Origin: Paenibacillus sp. FSL H7-0326
GTDB taxonomy: Bacteria > Bacillota > Bacilli > Paenibacillales > Paenibacillaceae
Assembly (NCBI RefSeq): GCF_001955535.1
Contig: NZ_MPVN01000002.1
Coordinates: 806,001 to 870,000 of the forward strand
Reading direction: 5' to 3'
DNA: 64,000 nt
Below, one piece after another: positions 10,049 through 20,706 of this stretch; the stretch's first letter is position 1; each line of letters begins with the position of its first letter. Position numbers and translations under genes: made by a program. Below the pieces are notes generated by a model, which did no database searches, was not told the origin of the DNA, and saw nothing but the letters and a program-made list of their open reading frames with translations.

Positions 10049-10178
10049 CTGAAACTTAGCTCCTCTCCTTGAACAACAAGGATTCCGCATTCTTTCTTCG
10101 GGGAACCTCATTCAACGCCCCTCCAAAAGAAAACGAAATCCTTGTTCGTCTTCGTGATCCTATGCTGTCCTTGTTAGC

Positions 10179-11519
10179 TTAGAGAGCTGCCCTTTGCGGC
10201 CCATTTTCCATAACCCGAACAAGCTGTCCTTCACTTGAATGAAGTCCGGCTTTCGTCATCTTCACACGGCACACCTGTCCAACGAGATGATCGGCGCCTT
10301 CGAATTCAAGCTGGATATAATTATCGCTATACCCGTGAAGATGACCTTCTGCCAGGTCTCCTCTTCCTTCCGGTATAACCTCCAGAACTTGTCCAACAAA
10401 TTTCTCAGCATAGCTGAGCTTCATTTGATCTGACAACGCCAGGAGCTCTGTTACACGCTCGTTCTTCACTACATCATCGACTTGATCCTCCATGCGAGCT
10501 GCAGGAGTACCCGTCCGCTTGGAATAAGGGAAGACATGCATTTCTGAGAAATTAATAGCTTTCATAAGGTCATAGCCATTTCGGTACATCTCATGCGTTT
10601 CTCCAGGGAAGCCAACAATAACGTCCGTTGTAATGGCCACATCCGGCATGGCTTGACGAATCAGTCCCATTTTATTATAGAACTGCTCGGTCGTATATTT
10701 GCGGCGCATCCGCTTAAGGACCGTATCGTCTCCCGCTTGAAGCGGGATATGAAAGTGGCGGCACATCTTCGAGGAGCGGTTCAATACATCCAGCATCCGC
10801 TCATCAATTTGGCTTGCTTCAATGGAGCTGATGCGGATTCTCTCCAGCCCATCCACTTTATCCAGATCCCATAGAAGACTCGACAAATCATAGTTATCCA
10901 GATCATCGCCATAGCCGCCGGTATGAATTCCTGTCAGGACAATCTCCTTGTAGCCTGCCTCTACCAGCTGATTCGCTTGAGTAATAATGCTTCTCGAATC
11001 CCGGCTGCGAGACAGTCCGCGCGCCCATGGAATGATGCAAAAGGTACAGAAATTGTTGCACCCATCCTGAATTTTAAGAAAGGCACGCGTGCGATCAGCA
11101 AAATCGGGTACGTCCATCTCTTCAAATACGCGATTCTTCATAATATTACGCACCGCATTTACCGGCTCGCGTGTTTCCTTGATCTGATTGACAAAAGGAA
11201 TGATTTTGTCCCGATCCTGATTACCTACAACGAGATCGACACCAGGAATGTCCATAATTTCTGCCGGTGAAGTCTGTGCATAGCAGCCTGTTACTGCCAC
11301 GATCGCATCCGGATTCTTGCGTACTGCACGCCGTATAATTTGACGGCTCTTCTTGTCTCCTGTATTGGTAACGGTACAGGTGTTGATCAGGTACACATCA
11401 GCCGTCTGTGAATCAAAGTCCACCTGCTCATATCCTTGTTCTTTAAATTGCTGCCAAATGGCTTCTGTATCGTAGAAGTTTACTTTACATCCCAAGGTGT
11501 AAAACGCCACGGATGGCAT
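10179..11519 (-). CDS. mtaB: MtaB, tRNA t6A37 C2-methylthiotransferase
   Basis: MtaB is a radical-SAM iron-sulfur enzyme that converts t6A at position 37 of tRNAs reading ANN codons into ms2t6A. The N-terminal MTTase domain starts AFYTLGCKVNFYDTEAI with its first cluster cysteine at residue 11. The radical-SAM motif CNNFCTFC lies around residues 153-160. A TRAM-like RNA-binding domain forms the C-terminus. The length of 446 residues fits. The ATG at 11519 has a GGGAGG site. Its start is two bases from the rsmE stop, so rsmE and mtaB are co-transcribed, as at the Bacillus subtilis yqeU-yqeV locus. Confidence 0.95.
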   Translation of the reverse strand: MPSVAFYTLGCKVNFYDTEAIWQQFKEQGYEQVDFDSQTADVYLINTCTVTNTGDKKSRQIIRRAVRKNPDAIVAVTGCYAQTSPAEIMDIPGVDLVVGNQDRDKIIPFVNQIKETREPVNAVRNIMKNRVFEEMDVPDFADRTRAFLKIQDGCNNFCTFCIIPWARGLSRSRDSRSIITQANQLVEAGYKEIVLTGIHTGGYGDDLDNYDLSSLLWDLDKVDGLERIRISSIEASQIDERMLDVLNRSSKMCRHFHIPLQAGDDTVLKRMRRKYTTEQFYNKMGLIRQAMPDVAITTDVIVGFPGETHEMYRNGYDLMKAINFSEMHVFPYSKRTGTPAARMEDQVDDVVKNERVTELLALSDQMKLSYAEKFVGQVLEVIPEGRGDLAEGHLHGYSDNYIQLEFEGADHLVGQVCRVKMTKAGLHSSEGQLVRVMENGPQRAAL

Positions 11520-11521
11520 AA

Positions 11522-12286
11522 TTACATTCCTCCCATTTCATCAGTTTCATATAAAATACAAGTCAAAGCGACCATGCCTGCAGTTTCGGCACGAAGAATA
11601 CGTTTGCCAAGCCCGACGGACCTCGCCCCTGCAGTTTCTGCCGCCTGTACCTCCCCTGTCGTAAATCCACCTTCCGGACCCACAACAACGAGTACAGAGG
11701 CACTCTCATCCGCAGACAATCCGGCTGCTAATGGCTTAATTACATCTCTCAGCTGCAAGCCGTTTTCTTTCTCATAGCAATAGCAGACGAGATCATAGCT
11801 GTCAAAAGAAGCAAGCAGCTCTTTCCACGACCTCGATTCGTACACAGCCGGGATGCGATTGCGGTGACTCTGTTCAGCCGCTTCCTTCGCTATTTTGCGC
11901 CAGCGCTCCAGGCGTTTCCCTTCTTTTTTAGCGTCATATTGGACTATGGTCCGTTCGGATAAAAAAGGGATAAAACCGACTGCACCGATTTCCGTACATT
12001 TTTGAATAACGAGCTCCATCTTGTCGCCCTTCGGCAAACTTTGTGCAATGGTGACCGATACTCGCGGTTCGTGATCCATAGGAAGCCACTCCACGACCTC
12101 TGCCTGCACCTGTGAAGCCTCTATGTGTGTGATCTGGACCATGGCTTCACGGGAAACTCCGTCACTCACAATGAGCTTGTCCCCGGCCTTGCCCCGCATC
12201 ACCTTGGTAATATGACGGGCATCATCTCCATGAATGATGACTGTCTGTCCGTCGAATTGATCCTGTTCAATAAAATAACGCTGCAT
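11522..12286 (-). CDS. rsmE: RsmE, 16S rRNA m3U1498 methyltransferase
   Basis: RsmE methylates N3 of U1498 in 16S rRNA. It has an N-terminal PUA-like region (MQRYFIEQDQF, then HITKVMRGKAGD) and a C-terminal SPOUT knot domain whose SAM-binding signature GPEGGFTTGEV is clear, followed by GLGKRILRAETA. The chosen ATG at 12286 gives 254 residues and has a GGGGG site about 10 bases upstream; a TTG nine codons upstream is a less likely start. It lies immediately before mtaB on the same strand. Confidence 0.95.
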   Translation of the reverse strand: MQRYFIEQDQFDGQTVIIHGDDARHITKVMRGKAGDKLIVSDGVSREAMVQITHIEASQVQAEVVEWLPMDHEPRVSVTIAQSLPKGDKMELVIQKCTEIGAVGFIPFLSERTIVQYDAKKEGKRLERWRKIAKEAAEQSHRNRIPAVYESRSWKELLASFDSYDLVCYCYEKENGLQLRDVIKPLAAGLSADESASVLVVVGPEGGFTTGEVQAAETAGARSVGLGKRILRAETAGMVALTCILYETDEMGGM

Positions 12287-12375
12287 GGATCGATAGGCCC
12301 CCTGCTTAACCAACTATCATTCTCAAAAACTAGAAAATAACCACATAACATCTTACAACTTTTTATCGTCGCTGA

Positions 12376-13053
12376 CTACCCGCCAAACAAGGTCATCACC
12401 ATCTGGGCTATACCTGTATACCAGCTCATCGACAATTCATATAGAGGCGTTATGGTCCATCGGTTCAGCGGAGTAATGACGATAATTAAAAATATGAGTA
12501 TCGACCATTGCTCCAGCGACTGCAGCTTGATGCGAATGCGCGTCGGCACAAGCTCCTCTACAATTCGATATCCGTCGAGTGGAGGCAAAGGTACGAGATT
12601 AAAGAAGAATAAGAAAAAGTTCGTTACGTTAAAAATCGAAAAGAAGGTCGAGATCGCAAACACTACACGCTGATTTTCAATAGAATCCATGACTCCGAAC
12701 TGGATCAAGAGCGCATAAATAATGGTACCAACAACGGCAAGCAGCAAATTGCTCACGGACCCTGCCGCAGAGACAACCACACTCATCATCCGTCTGCGGT
12801 CAAAATTATCCCGGTTCACCGGAATCGGCCTTGCCCAGCCGAAGCCGGCGATCACAAGCAGCAGCAAGCCGAAGAAATCGAAATGCACCGCCGGATTCAA
12901 GGTCATTCTCCCCAGCATTTTCGCTGTGGGATCACCGAATTTATTGGCGAAGTAAGCATGGGCAAATTCATGCACTGTAAACGCAATAAGAATCGTCAGA
13001 ATAAAAAAGGGCAGCTGTTCTAACGGATAAAAGAAAAACTGATCCATACTCAT
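12376..13053 (-). CDS. M50-family (site-2 type) membrane metalloprotease
   Basis: This is an intramembrane zinc protease of the M50 family; the substrate is unknown. The zinc-binding HEFAH lies in the first membrane helix (residues 28-32) and the third ligand is in the loop motif LPPLDGYRI. The conserved NPAVHFD and WARPIPVN segments follow the first motif. At 225 residues it is a compact form with about five or six membrane segments and no PDZ domain. It starts four bases after the prmA stop, with GAGG in the end of prmA, so it is translated from the same message. Its place between prmA and rsmE is an addition to the B. subtilis order. Confidence 0.9.
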   Translation of the reverse strand: MSMDQFFFYPLEQLPFFILTILIAFTVHEFAHAYFANKFGDPTAKMLGRMTLNPAVHFDFFGLLLLVIAGFGWARPIPVNRDNFDRRRMMSVVVSAAGSVSNLLLAVVGTIIYALLIQFGVMDSIENQRVVFAISTFFSIFNVTNFFLFFFNLVPLPPLDGYRIVEELVPTRIRIKLQSLEQWSILIFLIIVITPLNRWTITPLYELSMSWYTGIAQMVMTLFGG

Positions 13054-13056
13054 CCC

Positions 13057-14019
13057 TTATTTCCTCGAAACAATCGCTAGCCAGTCTTCGTCGCGCTGAA
13101 TATCCATAATCTCAAAGCCTGCTTCCCGCAGTGCGGTCAGAACAGCTTCCTCTTTGTTCTTCCAGATGCCTGAAGCAATATACAGGCCGCCCGGCTGAAG
13201 CGCTTCGTAAACATCATTAATGAAGAGAAGGATAACCTCTGCCAAGATATTGGCGACAACGATATGAACAGGCATTGTAACACCAAGGGAACCGTCCTGT
13301 TTGTCCAAAATGGACAGAAGGTCACTCTCGTATACTGTAATATGATCCGATAGACCATTTAGAGTACTATTCTCTCGCGCGCTAGTCACGGCCACAGGAT
13401 CGAGATCAAGTGCAAGCACGTGCTTTGCCCCAAGCTTCATGGCGCCGATGGCCAGAATACCCGAGCCTGTTCCTACATCAATGACCTCTTCGCCGCCTTG
13501 CACATATTTTTCCAGTGTACGAAGACATAGAGAGGTGGTAGGATGCGTTCCTGTACCGAATGCCATGCCGGGGTCAATTTCAATTAATTTCTCCGCCGCG
13601 CTTTCGGGTGTATACTCTTCCCAGGACGGTTTGATCGTCAGCGTCTCAGATACTCTAAGCGGCTTAAAATACTGCTTCCACGCTGTAGCCCAGCTGTCTT
13701 CATCGACTTGCTTCACGGTAATCTCTGCCTTGCCTGCATCAATTCCATAATCCGCAAGCTCTTTGATTCGCGGCTCAATCTCAGCAATCACGGCATCCAT
13801 ATCCGTTGTATCGGCAAAATAACCTTGGATAACGGCTTCACCCTTAGGAATATCATTAAGAGGGTATTCGTACCATTCCCCATACTTTGTCGTTCTGATC
13901 TTGTCCAGCGTGCCTGATTCTTCGATAGCTACTCCGCCTGCACCCGCTTCATGCAAGAAGTTCGAGATCATCTCCTGCGCTATTTCCGTTGTATGTATTG
14001 TTATTTCATTCCATATCAT
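13057..14019 (-). CDS. prmA: PrmA, ribosomal protein L11 methyltransferase
   Basis: PrmA trimethylates lysines and the N-terminus of ribosomal protein L11. The N-terminal substrate-recognition domain is followed by TAWKQYFKPLRV, the SAM motif VIDVGTGSGILAIGAMKLGA and the acidic LALDLDPVAV. Motif IV is IVVANILAEV. The length of 320 residues is usual. The ATG start follows a GGGGAGG site. It is the first gene of the prmA-M50-rsmE-mtaB run. A terminator and two small genes separate it from dnaJ, which it follows directly in B. subtilis. Confidence 0.96.
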   Translation of the reverse strand: MIWNEITIHTTEIAQEMISNFLHEAGAGGVAIEESGTLDKIRTTKYGEWYEYPLNDIPKGEAVIQGYFADTTDMDAVIAEIEPRIKELADYGIDAGKAEITVKQVDEDSWATAWKQYFKPLRVSETLTIKPSWEEYTPESAAEKLIEIDPGMAFGTGTHPTTSLCLRTLEKYVQGGEEVIDVGTGSGILAIGAMKLGAKHVLALDLDPVAVTSARENSTLNGLSDHITVYESDLLSILDKQDGSLGVTMPVHIVVANILAEVILLFINDVYEALQPGGLYIASGIWKNKEEAVLTALREAGFEIMDIQRDEDWLAIVSRK

Positions 14020-14171
14020 AATTTGCTGCTTCCTCCCCTGTATTCATACCCTCTATTGTACTATACAAACAATAGCGAGCACAAAGAACGAGAGTATACT
14101 CATCCTTTTTTTCTCCACAGTTATTTCCATATTCCCATAAAAATATAGTGTCTCCTCTGAGCAACAGCACA

Positions 14172-14212
14172 CAAAAAAGCACCGGTGCCCACTACTCGGG
14201 ACCCGATGCTTC
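14172..14212 (-). terminator. Intrinsic terminator downstream of the YfhD-like gene
   Basis: Read on the minus strand, an imperfect stem AAGCATCGGG/CACCGGTGCTT with a short loop is followed by six T. It lies just past the stop of the 63-residue protein. Confidence 0.8.
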
Positions 14213-14217
14213 CTTAT

Positions 14218-14409
14218 TTACTCATATCTGTAATCATCCAGCTTCTTCATCTGCCGCTGGTCTGCCGCCTCGCTGCGGCGAAGAGCTTCTATATCCTCTT
14301 GATCAGCCTCTGCACTGCTGAATTCAACATCCTCATTTTTTGCTGAAGCAAGCTCACTGATCTTCTCTGATTTTTTTAACACTCTATCTTTTCTGCGATT
14401 AGAAGACAT
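14218..14409 (-). CDS. Small YfhD-family protein
   Basis: This 63-residue, highly charged, soluble protein resembles the Bacillus YfhD family, of unknown function. The shared feature is the pattern DVEFSSAEADQEDIEALRR followed by AADQRQMK near the C-terminus. The N-terminus is Lys/Arg-rich. The start chosen is the ATG at 14409, preceded by GGGAGG about 8 bases away. A longer frame up to 14550 overlaps the next gene and has no such signal. It lies between the stress-type gene and a strong terminator. The family match comes from memory of its motif, not a search. Confidence 0.75.
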   Translation of the reverse strand: MSSNRRKDRVLKKSEKISELASAKNEDVEFSSAEADQEDIEALRRSEAADQRQMKKLDDYRYE

Positions 14410-14434
14410 TCCATTTTCCTCCCTGATTACTGAA

Positions 14435-14797
14435 TTAAATAAGACCACCGGATTCCTCAATAATCCGCAGCGCCTCATGATGCACGGATTCATCCACAAC
14501 GACAGTGAGCAGAATGTCCTTGCCTGTCGGACCCCCTGCACCTCCATCACTCATCCCGCTGGCAGATGGGTCTGCAGCAGCCAGTATTCCGGAAGATGCA
14601 CTTGTAAAGGAGCCGTGCAGTGTCGCAGAGGACAAGCTGTCCATTGTACTGTTTAATATGGACTCATTGCTTCCTTCGCCTGGATAGCGGCTGAAACGAT
14701 CGATTGAAATGCTCTCCAGCTTCAAGCTGCTCAGCTTGGCTGCAACCTGCTGTGCCTGCTCCGGGGTATTGAAATATGCAAGAATGTTCTTATCCAT
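14435..14797 (-). CDS. Hypothetical protein, possible general-stress (YflT-like) fold
   Basis: This 120-residue protein begins MDKNILAYFNTPEQAQQVAAKL and ends with a beta-strand/helix unit (DILLTVVVDESVHHEALRIIEESGG). Both ends resemble halves of a ferredoxin-like fold as in YflT/GsiB-type stress proteins. Between them lies a Ser/Gly/Ala-rich linker of about 45 residues. The start has AAAGGCGG upstream. It is 25 bases from the YfhD-like gene and probably co-transcribed with it. Function is unknown. Confidence 0.7.
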   Translation of the reverse strand: MDKNILAYFNTPEQAQQVAAKLSSLKLESISIDRFSRYPGEGSNESILNSTMDSLSSATLHGSFTSASSGILAAADPSASGMSDGGAGGPTGKDILLTVVVDESVHHEALRIIEESGGLI

Positions 14798-14913
14798 AAG
14801 AAAACACCGCCTTTAGTCACTTCTCATTAAATGAAATCGCCGCAGCTCGAAGCTCAAGTTCGAGCCATAATATAGAATGCCGCAAATGAATGAGAGCTAT
14901 TCAGAAGACAACG

Positions 14914-14951
14914 CAAAAAAAGGACTGCCCATAAACCATGGACAATCCTTC
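14914..14951 (-). terminator. Intrinsic terminator of dnaJ
   Basis: On the minus strand the stem AGGATTGTCC/GGGCAGTCCT is followed by seven T. It lies 11 bases past the dnaJ stop and ends the heat-shock operon. Confidence 0.88.
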
Positions 14952-14961
14952 TTTGCTTATA

Positions 14962-16083
14962 TCAGTCACCTCTAAAAGCACGCTTAACCCGATCAAAGAA
15001 CGATTGCTCGTGCTCATCCATCTGTTCTCCGCCAAGCGCAGCAAATTCCCGAAGCAGTTCCTTCTGCTCATCGTTTAATTTGGTCGGTGTAACGACGACC
15101 ACTTTAACATGCTGATCTCCCTGTCCAGAGCCGCGCAAATGCGGAACACCTTTGCCCTTCAGACGGAAATAGGTTCCCGTCTGGGTACCTGCCGGGATTT
15201 TGAGCTTCACTTTCTCCCGAAGCGTCGGGATCTCAATCTCATCGCCGATTGCTGCTTGAGCAAAAGTAAGCGGTACTTCACAATAAATATCATTGCCTTC
15301 CCGATCAAAGAAATCATGCGATTTCACACGGATAACAATGAACAGATCCCCTGCAGGTCCTCCGCGGAGCCCGCCTTCGCCTTCACCGCTCATACGCAGC
15401 TGCGCACCATCGTCTACCCCTGCAGGAATTCGGACATTGATCTTGCGCTGTTTACGGACTTTGCCGCTGCCTTGACAAGTTCTGCACTTATCCTTGATCG
15501 TCTTGCCTGAACCACCGCAGTTAGAGCAGGCACGCCGGTTAACCATACGGCCAAACGGAGTATTCTGCACCACTTCTTCCTGACCGCTGCCACGGCAGAC
15601 AGTACAGGTTTCCGGATGAGTTCCTGGTTTCGCTCCTGAGCCATGACAAGTATCACAGCTCTCTGTGCGCGGAATGGTGATATCCGTCTCTTTACCGAAT
15701 ACCGCTTCCTTGAATTCAATGGTCATCGTATATTGAAGGTCATTCCCCCGCTGCGGAGCATTGGGATCACGCCGACCTCCGCCACCACCGAAGAACATAT
15801 CGAAAATGTCGCCGAAGCCGCCAAAATCCTGACCGCCAAAGCCGCCGCCCATTCCTTGGTTCGGATCCACATGACCATATTGATCATAGCGGGCACGCTT
15901 CTGCCCATCACTCAGAACGTCATATGCTTCTTTAACCTCTTTGAACTTGGCTTCCGCATCTGCTTCTTTGTTGACGTCCGGATGATATTGCCGCGCAAGC
16001 TTACGGTAAGCCTTCTTGATCTCATCATCACCGGCACCTTTGCCAACACCAAGCACCTCATAATAATCGCGCTTATCTGCCAC
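14962..16083 (-). CDS. dnaJ: DnaJ, Hsp40 co-chaperone
   Basis: DnaJ stimulates the ATPase of DnaK and delivers unfolded clients. All class I parts are present: the J domain with HPD at residues 34-36, a Gly/Phe-rich linker ([17 protein letters not shown]), four zinc-binding CXXCXGXG repeats ([32 protein letters not shown]), and the C-terminal substrate-binding domains. It has 373 residues. The start codon is GTG, with GGGGGTGG upstream. It is 148 bases downstream of dnaK and is closed by a strong terminator. Confidence 0.98.
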   Translation of the reverse strand: MADKRDYYEVLGVGKGAGDDEIKKAYRKLARQYHPDVNKEADAEAKFKEVKEAYDVLSDGQKRARYDQYGHVDPNQGMGGGFGGQDFGGFGDIFDMFFGGGGGRRDPNAPQRGNDLQYTMTIEFKEAVFGKETDITIPRTESCDTCHGSGAKPGTHPETCTVCRGSGQEEVVQNTPFGRMVNRRACSNCGGSGKTIKDKCRTCQGSGKVRKQRKINVRIPAGVDDGAQLRMSGEGEGGLRGGPAGDLFIVIRVKSHDFFDREGNDIYCEVPLTFAQAAIGDEIEIPTLREKVKLKIPAGTQTGTYFRLKGKGVPHLRGSGQGDQHVKVVVVTPTKLNDEQKELLREFAALGGEQMDEHEQSFFDRVKRAFRGD

Positions 16084-16231
16084 TCTTCCACCCCCATAAC
16101 TTTATAACAATAACGCATATACGTGACAAAAGGAAGGATCAAAGCGCGAAGAACTCCGGCTCTGACCTTCCCATGCTTGTCACTTGTAAGGCTTATAGCA
16201 TCCTGTCATCCTTTATTAAGGATTTAAGGGC

Positions 16232-18127
<1,896 letters not shown>

Positions 18128-18236
18128 CTAAATTCATCTAATATCATGTAAAAAAACGTAGTGTTCCTTATGTTCGGAATTCTGCACAATTCGGTATGAA
18201 GAAAAAGCTCTTCGCTTTATTATGCAAATCCTTACG

Positions 18237-18833
18237 TTACATACTCACCTTAACCATCGCAGGACGGAGTACCTTGTCTTTCAGCATGTACCCTTTCTGC
18301 ACTTCTTCCACAACAATGCCTTCTTCATGCTCTTCGCTCTCGACCTGCATGATCGCTTGATGGAATTCAGGGTTAAACGCCTCACCAACCGTTTGCATCG
18401 CTGTAAGACCTTCAGCCTGAAGCACGCTTTCCAGCTGACGGAAGATCATCCCTACGCCTTTGGCAAAGGAATCGGACTCGGTGTTCGCCGGAGCTGTCGC
18501 AATGGCACGCTCGAAGTTATCAATTACAGGCACTAGCTCTGTAATCAGCTTCATCGATGCATATTTCGCCAGATCTTCCTTCTCCTTCTGAGTACGGCGG
18601 CGGAAGTTATCAAAATCAGCCTGGGCACGCAAGTAGCGCTTCTCATTCTCTTCAGCAAGTGCCTTCAGTCTGTCTAATTCTTCAGTAGAAGCAAGAGTCT
18701 CAGCACCAGCAGTTTCCGTATCGTTCACGGCTGCTTCCTGTGCTTCAGTGGACTCGGCTTGTGCAGCCTCATTCACCATGTCCTCCTGCGGAGTGTTCTC
18801 TTCTGTATTCTCTATTGTTTGTTCATCTTTCAA
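18237..18833 (-). CDS. grpE: GrpE, nucleotide exchange factor of DnaK
   Basis: GrpE releases ADP from DnaK. The acidic, poorly conserved N-terminus (rich in Glu/Ala/Thr) leads to the coiled-coil helix (YLRAQADFDNFRRRTQKEKED) and the C-terminal beta domain (GEAFNPEFHQAIMQVES, VLRPAMVKVS). The start is taken as TTG at 18833: AAGGAGG lies 8 bases upstream, whereas the GTG at 18842 overlaps that site. Length 198. The next gene upstream is hrcA. Confidence 0.96.
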   Translation of the reverse strand: MKDEQTIENTEENTPQEDMVNEAAQAESTEAQEAAVNDTETAGAETLASTEELDRLKALAEENEKRYLRAQADFDNFRRRTQKEKEDLAKYASMKLITELVPVIDNFERAIATAPANTESDSFAKGVGMIFRQLESVLQAEGLTAMQTVGEAFNPEFHQAIMQVESEEHEEGIVVEEVQKGYMLKDKVLRPAMVKVSM

Positions 18834-19031
18834 GATGTTCACCTCCTTAAACAGAGCTTATACTTAACTTCCTGATCAGAACGTTCCCTTAAGTAACATT
18901 CAACATTCATAAGGTCCTGCCCTTTGTTGCATCTAGAATTCATTATTAAGCTTAAATCGCCCATCTTAAACTTTAACATGATCCTTGTCCTTGATGGGCA
19001 GTGAATTAGATTGGCATTTGGATGAATCTAT

Positions 19032-20063
19032 TTATTTATAACGATGTGTCAGCATCGTGGTCAAATTCTTGGACAGCATGTTCAAGATACTGATCACTTT
19101 GGCATATTCCATTCTTGTTGGTCCCAAGATTCCAATCGTCCCCAGCGCTTCCCCTTCAACTGAATAGGAGGCGGTGATGAGACTGCAATTGGCAAAAGCC
19201 TCATGATCATTCTCAGTTCCGATCTTCACCTGTACCCCGGTACCTCCAATAGAAGGGGTCATAATTTTCATTATGGTCGATGTCTCTTCAAGTAAATCAA
19301 AAATATCCTTGACCTTATCGACATCCTTGAATTCAGGTTGGGACAGCATGTTCGTCGTACCGCTGAGATACAATCGATGATCAGGCTCCCCATCAAAGGC
19401 TGTATCCAATATTTTCATAAACGCTTCGTACTCAGAGACGTTACGCTCCATTTCCTTGGCGATCTCTGAATATAGCCTAGCCTTCAGCTTATATAGAGGT
19501 ACTCCTACGAGCCTCGTATTCAGCAGATTGACGACTCTCTCCATCTCAGACAACGAGACATTCGACGGCAAGCTTACCGTCTTATTCTCTACCTGACCTG
19601 TGCTCGTTACAATAATCGCTACGGCCATATTCTCTCCTAGCGGGAGCAGTTGAAAATGACGGAGCGACGTATGAAAAACTTCCGGTCCAAGCAGGATGGA
19701 AGTATAGTTCGTCATATGCGACAAAATGGTTGAGGTATGCTGTATAACCTGCTCCATCGCGTTTAATTTCTCAGCGAGCAGCAATTTGAGCTCCTTGAGC
19801 TCCGATGGCTCGGCAAACTTGAATGGAACCAGATGGTCTACGTAATACCTGTACCCTTTATGTGAAGGGATTCGGCCTGCCGAGGTATGCGGCTGTTCCA
19901 AATATCCCATGTCCTCCAGGTCGGCCATCTCGTTACGAATGGTTGCCGGACTATAACCGACATCACCTCTCTTCGAAATGCTGCGGGATCCAACGGGTTC
20001 TGCCGAACGGATATAATCATCAACAATGGCATTCAGTATCAGTCTTTGACGCTCGGTTAACAT
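19032..20063 (-). CDS. hrcA: HrcA, heat-shock repressor
   Basis: HrcA represses class I heat-shock genes by binding CIRCE. The N-terminal winged helix reads MLTERQRLILNAIVDDYI, then EPVGSRSISKRG and YSPATIRNEMADLEDMGYL. Next are PHTSAGRIPSHKGYR and a GAF-like dimer domain. It has 343 residues and a GGGAGG site. A perfect CIRCE element sits 34 bases upstream, so the operon hrcA-grpE-dnaK-dnaJ is autoregulated. Confidence 0.97.
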   Translation of the reverse strand: MLTERQRLILNAIVDDYIRSAEPVGSRSISKRGDVGYSPATIRNEMADLEDMGYLEQPHTSAGRIPSHKGYRYYVDHLVPFKFAEPSELKELKLLLAEKLNAMEQVIQHTSTILSHMTNYTSILLGPEVFHTSLRHFQLLPLGENMAVAIIVTSTGQVENKTVSLPSNVSLSEMERVVNLLNTRLVGVPLYKLKARLYSEIAKEMERNVSEYEAFMKILDTAFDGEPDHRLYLSGTTNMLSQPEFKDVDKVKDIFDLLEETSTIMKIMTPSIGGTGVQVKIGTENDHEAFANCSLITASYSVEGEALGTIGILGPTRMEYAKVISILNMLSKNLTTMLTHRYK

Positions 20064-20096
20064 ACGTGTCTCCCTCCCTAAAAGATGTTATCGTCA

Positions 20097-20123
20097 TTAG
20101 CACTCACAACTGACGAGTGCTAA
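20097..20123 (-). promoter_or_regulatory. CIRCE operator (HrcA binding site)
   Basis: TTAGCACTC, nine bases, GAGTGCTAA: a perfect match to the CIRCE consensus. It lies between the putative hrcA promoter and the hrcA start. No second copy was seen before grpE, dnaK or dnaJ. Confidence 0.97.
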
Positions 20124-20134
20124 CCAGTAATACA

Positions 20135-20164
20135 AAAATACCAAACTGACCTGAGCATTGTCAA
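20135..20164 (-). promoter_or_regulatory. Putative sigma-A promoter of hrcA-grpE-dnaK-dnaJ
   Basis: On the minus strand TTGACA (20159-20164) is followed 18 bases later by TATTTT (20135-20140). CIRCE lies about 12 bases downstream, over the expected transcription start region. Confidence 0.6.
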
Positions 20165-20171
20165 GTCAGTT
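20144..20171 (-). terminator. Hairpin at the end of the GNAT gene, overlapping the hrcA -35 box
   Basis: Arms AACTGAC and GTCAGTT (14-base loop) overlap the GNAT stop codon. On the minus strand they are followed by TGGTATTTTTG. This is a modest intrinsic terminator candidate whose loop contains the TTGACA of hrcA. Confidence 0.5.
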
Positions 20172-20627
20172 CAGTATCTTAAGAACTGCAATTTCATCAC
20201 ATGCATGCTGCTTGCTGCAGTTCACGCAATCGGTCCATACTTTTTCCGGAAAAATCTCTTTATTTACAACGGAGAATCCATTCTTCACAAAGAAGGATAC
20301 CTCGTAGGTTAGCGCCATTACCTTCGGGATTTCCTGTTCTCTTGCCTCTTCCACCAGCTTGTCCAGAAGCAGCGACCCAATCCCCTGCCCTTTATGACCG
20401 TCGGATATGCCTAGAGACCGAATCTCGACCAGATCCTTACCCAGCTTGCACAAAGAACCGCATCCCACTACATTTCCGTCGACTTCTGCGACGACAAAGA
20501 GATCAATCTGCCTATACAGGACGTCTCTTGAACGAGGGAGCATTATCCCTCTCTCTGCATAACCCTTGATCATCTCGTACAATGTCTCGACATCCTCATG
20601 AGATGCCTTTCTGCAAACCGCAGCCAT
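20166..20627 (-). CDS. GNAT acetyltransferase, short N-acetylglutamate synthase-like
   Basis: This is a 153-residue acetyl-CoA-dependent N-acetyltransferase. The acetyl-CoA loop reads LGISDGHKGQGIGSLLLDKL. Three features recall the short ArgA-type N-acetylglutamate synthases: GIMLPRSRDVLY near the N-terminus, VVGCGSL in the centre, and the C-terminal EKVWTDCVNCSKQHACDEIA with three cysteines. If so, it makes N-acetylglutamate for arginine synthesis. No arg genes are nearby, so the substrate remains an inference. The start has GGAGGAG upstream. It lies between hemW and the hrcA operon. Confidence 0.8.
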   Translation of the reverse strand: MAAVCRKASHEDVETLYEMIKGYAERGIMLPRSRDVLYRQIDLFVVAEVDGNVVGCGSLCKLGKDLVEIRSLGISDGHKGQGIGSLLLDKLVEEAREQEIPKVMALTYEVSFFVKNGFSVVNKEIFPEKVWTDCVNCSKQHACDEIAVLKILN

Positions 20628-20706
20628 GACCGCCTCTCCTCCTTACGCCCTGACAAAAAGTAACATGTGTATAAATATACATCAGAGCGTATAAAAGTTC
20701 AAGCGG

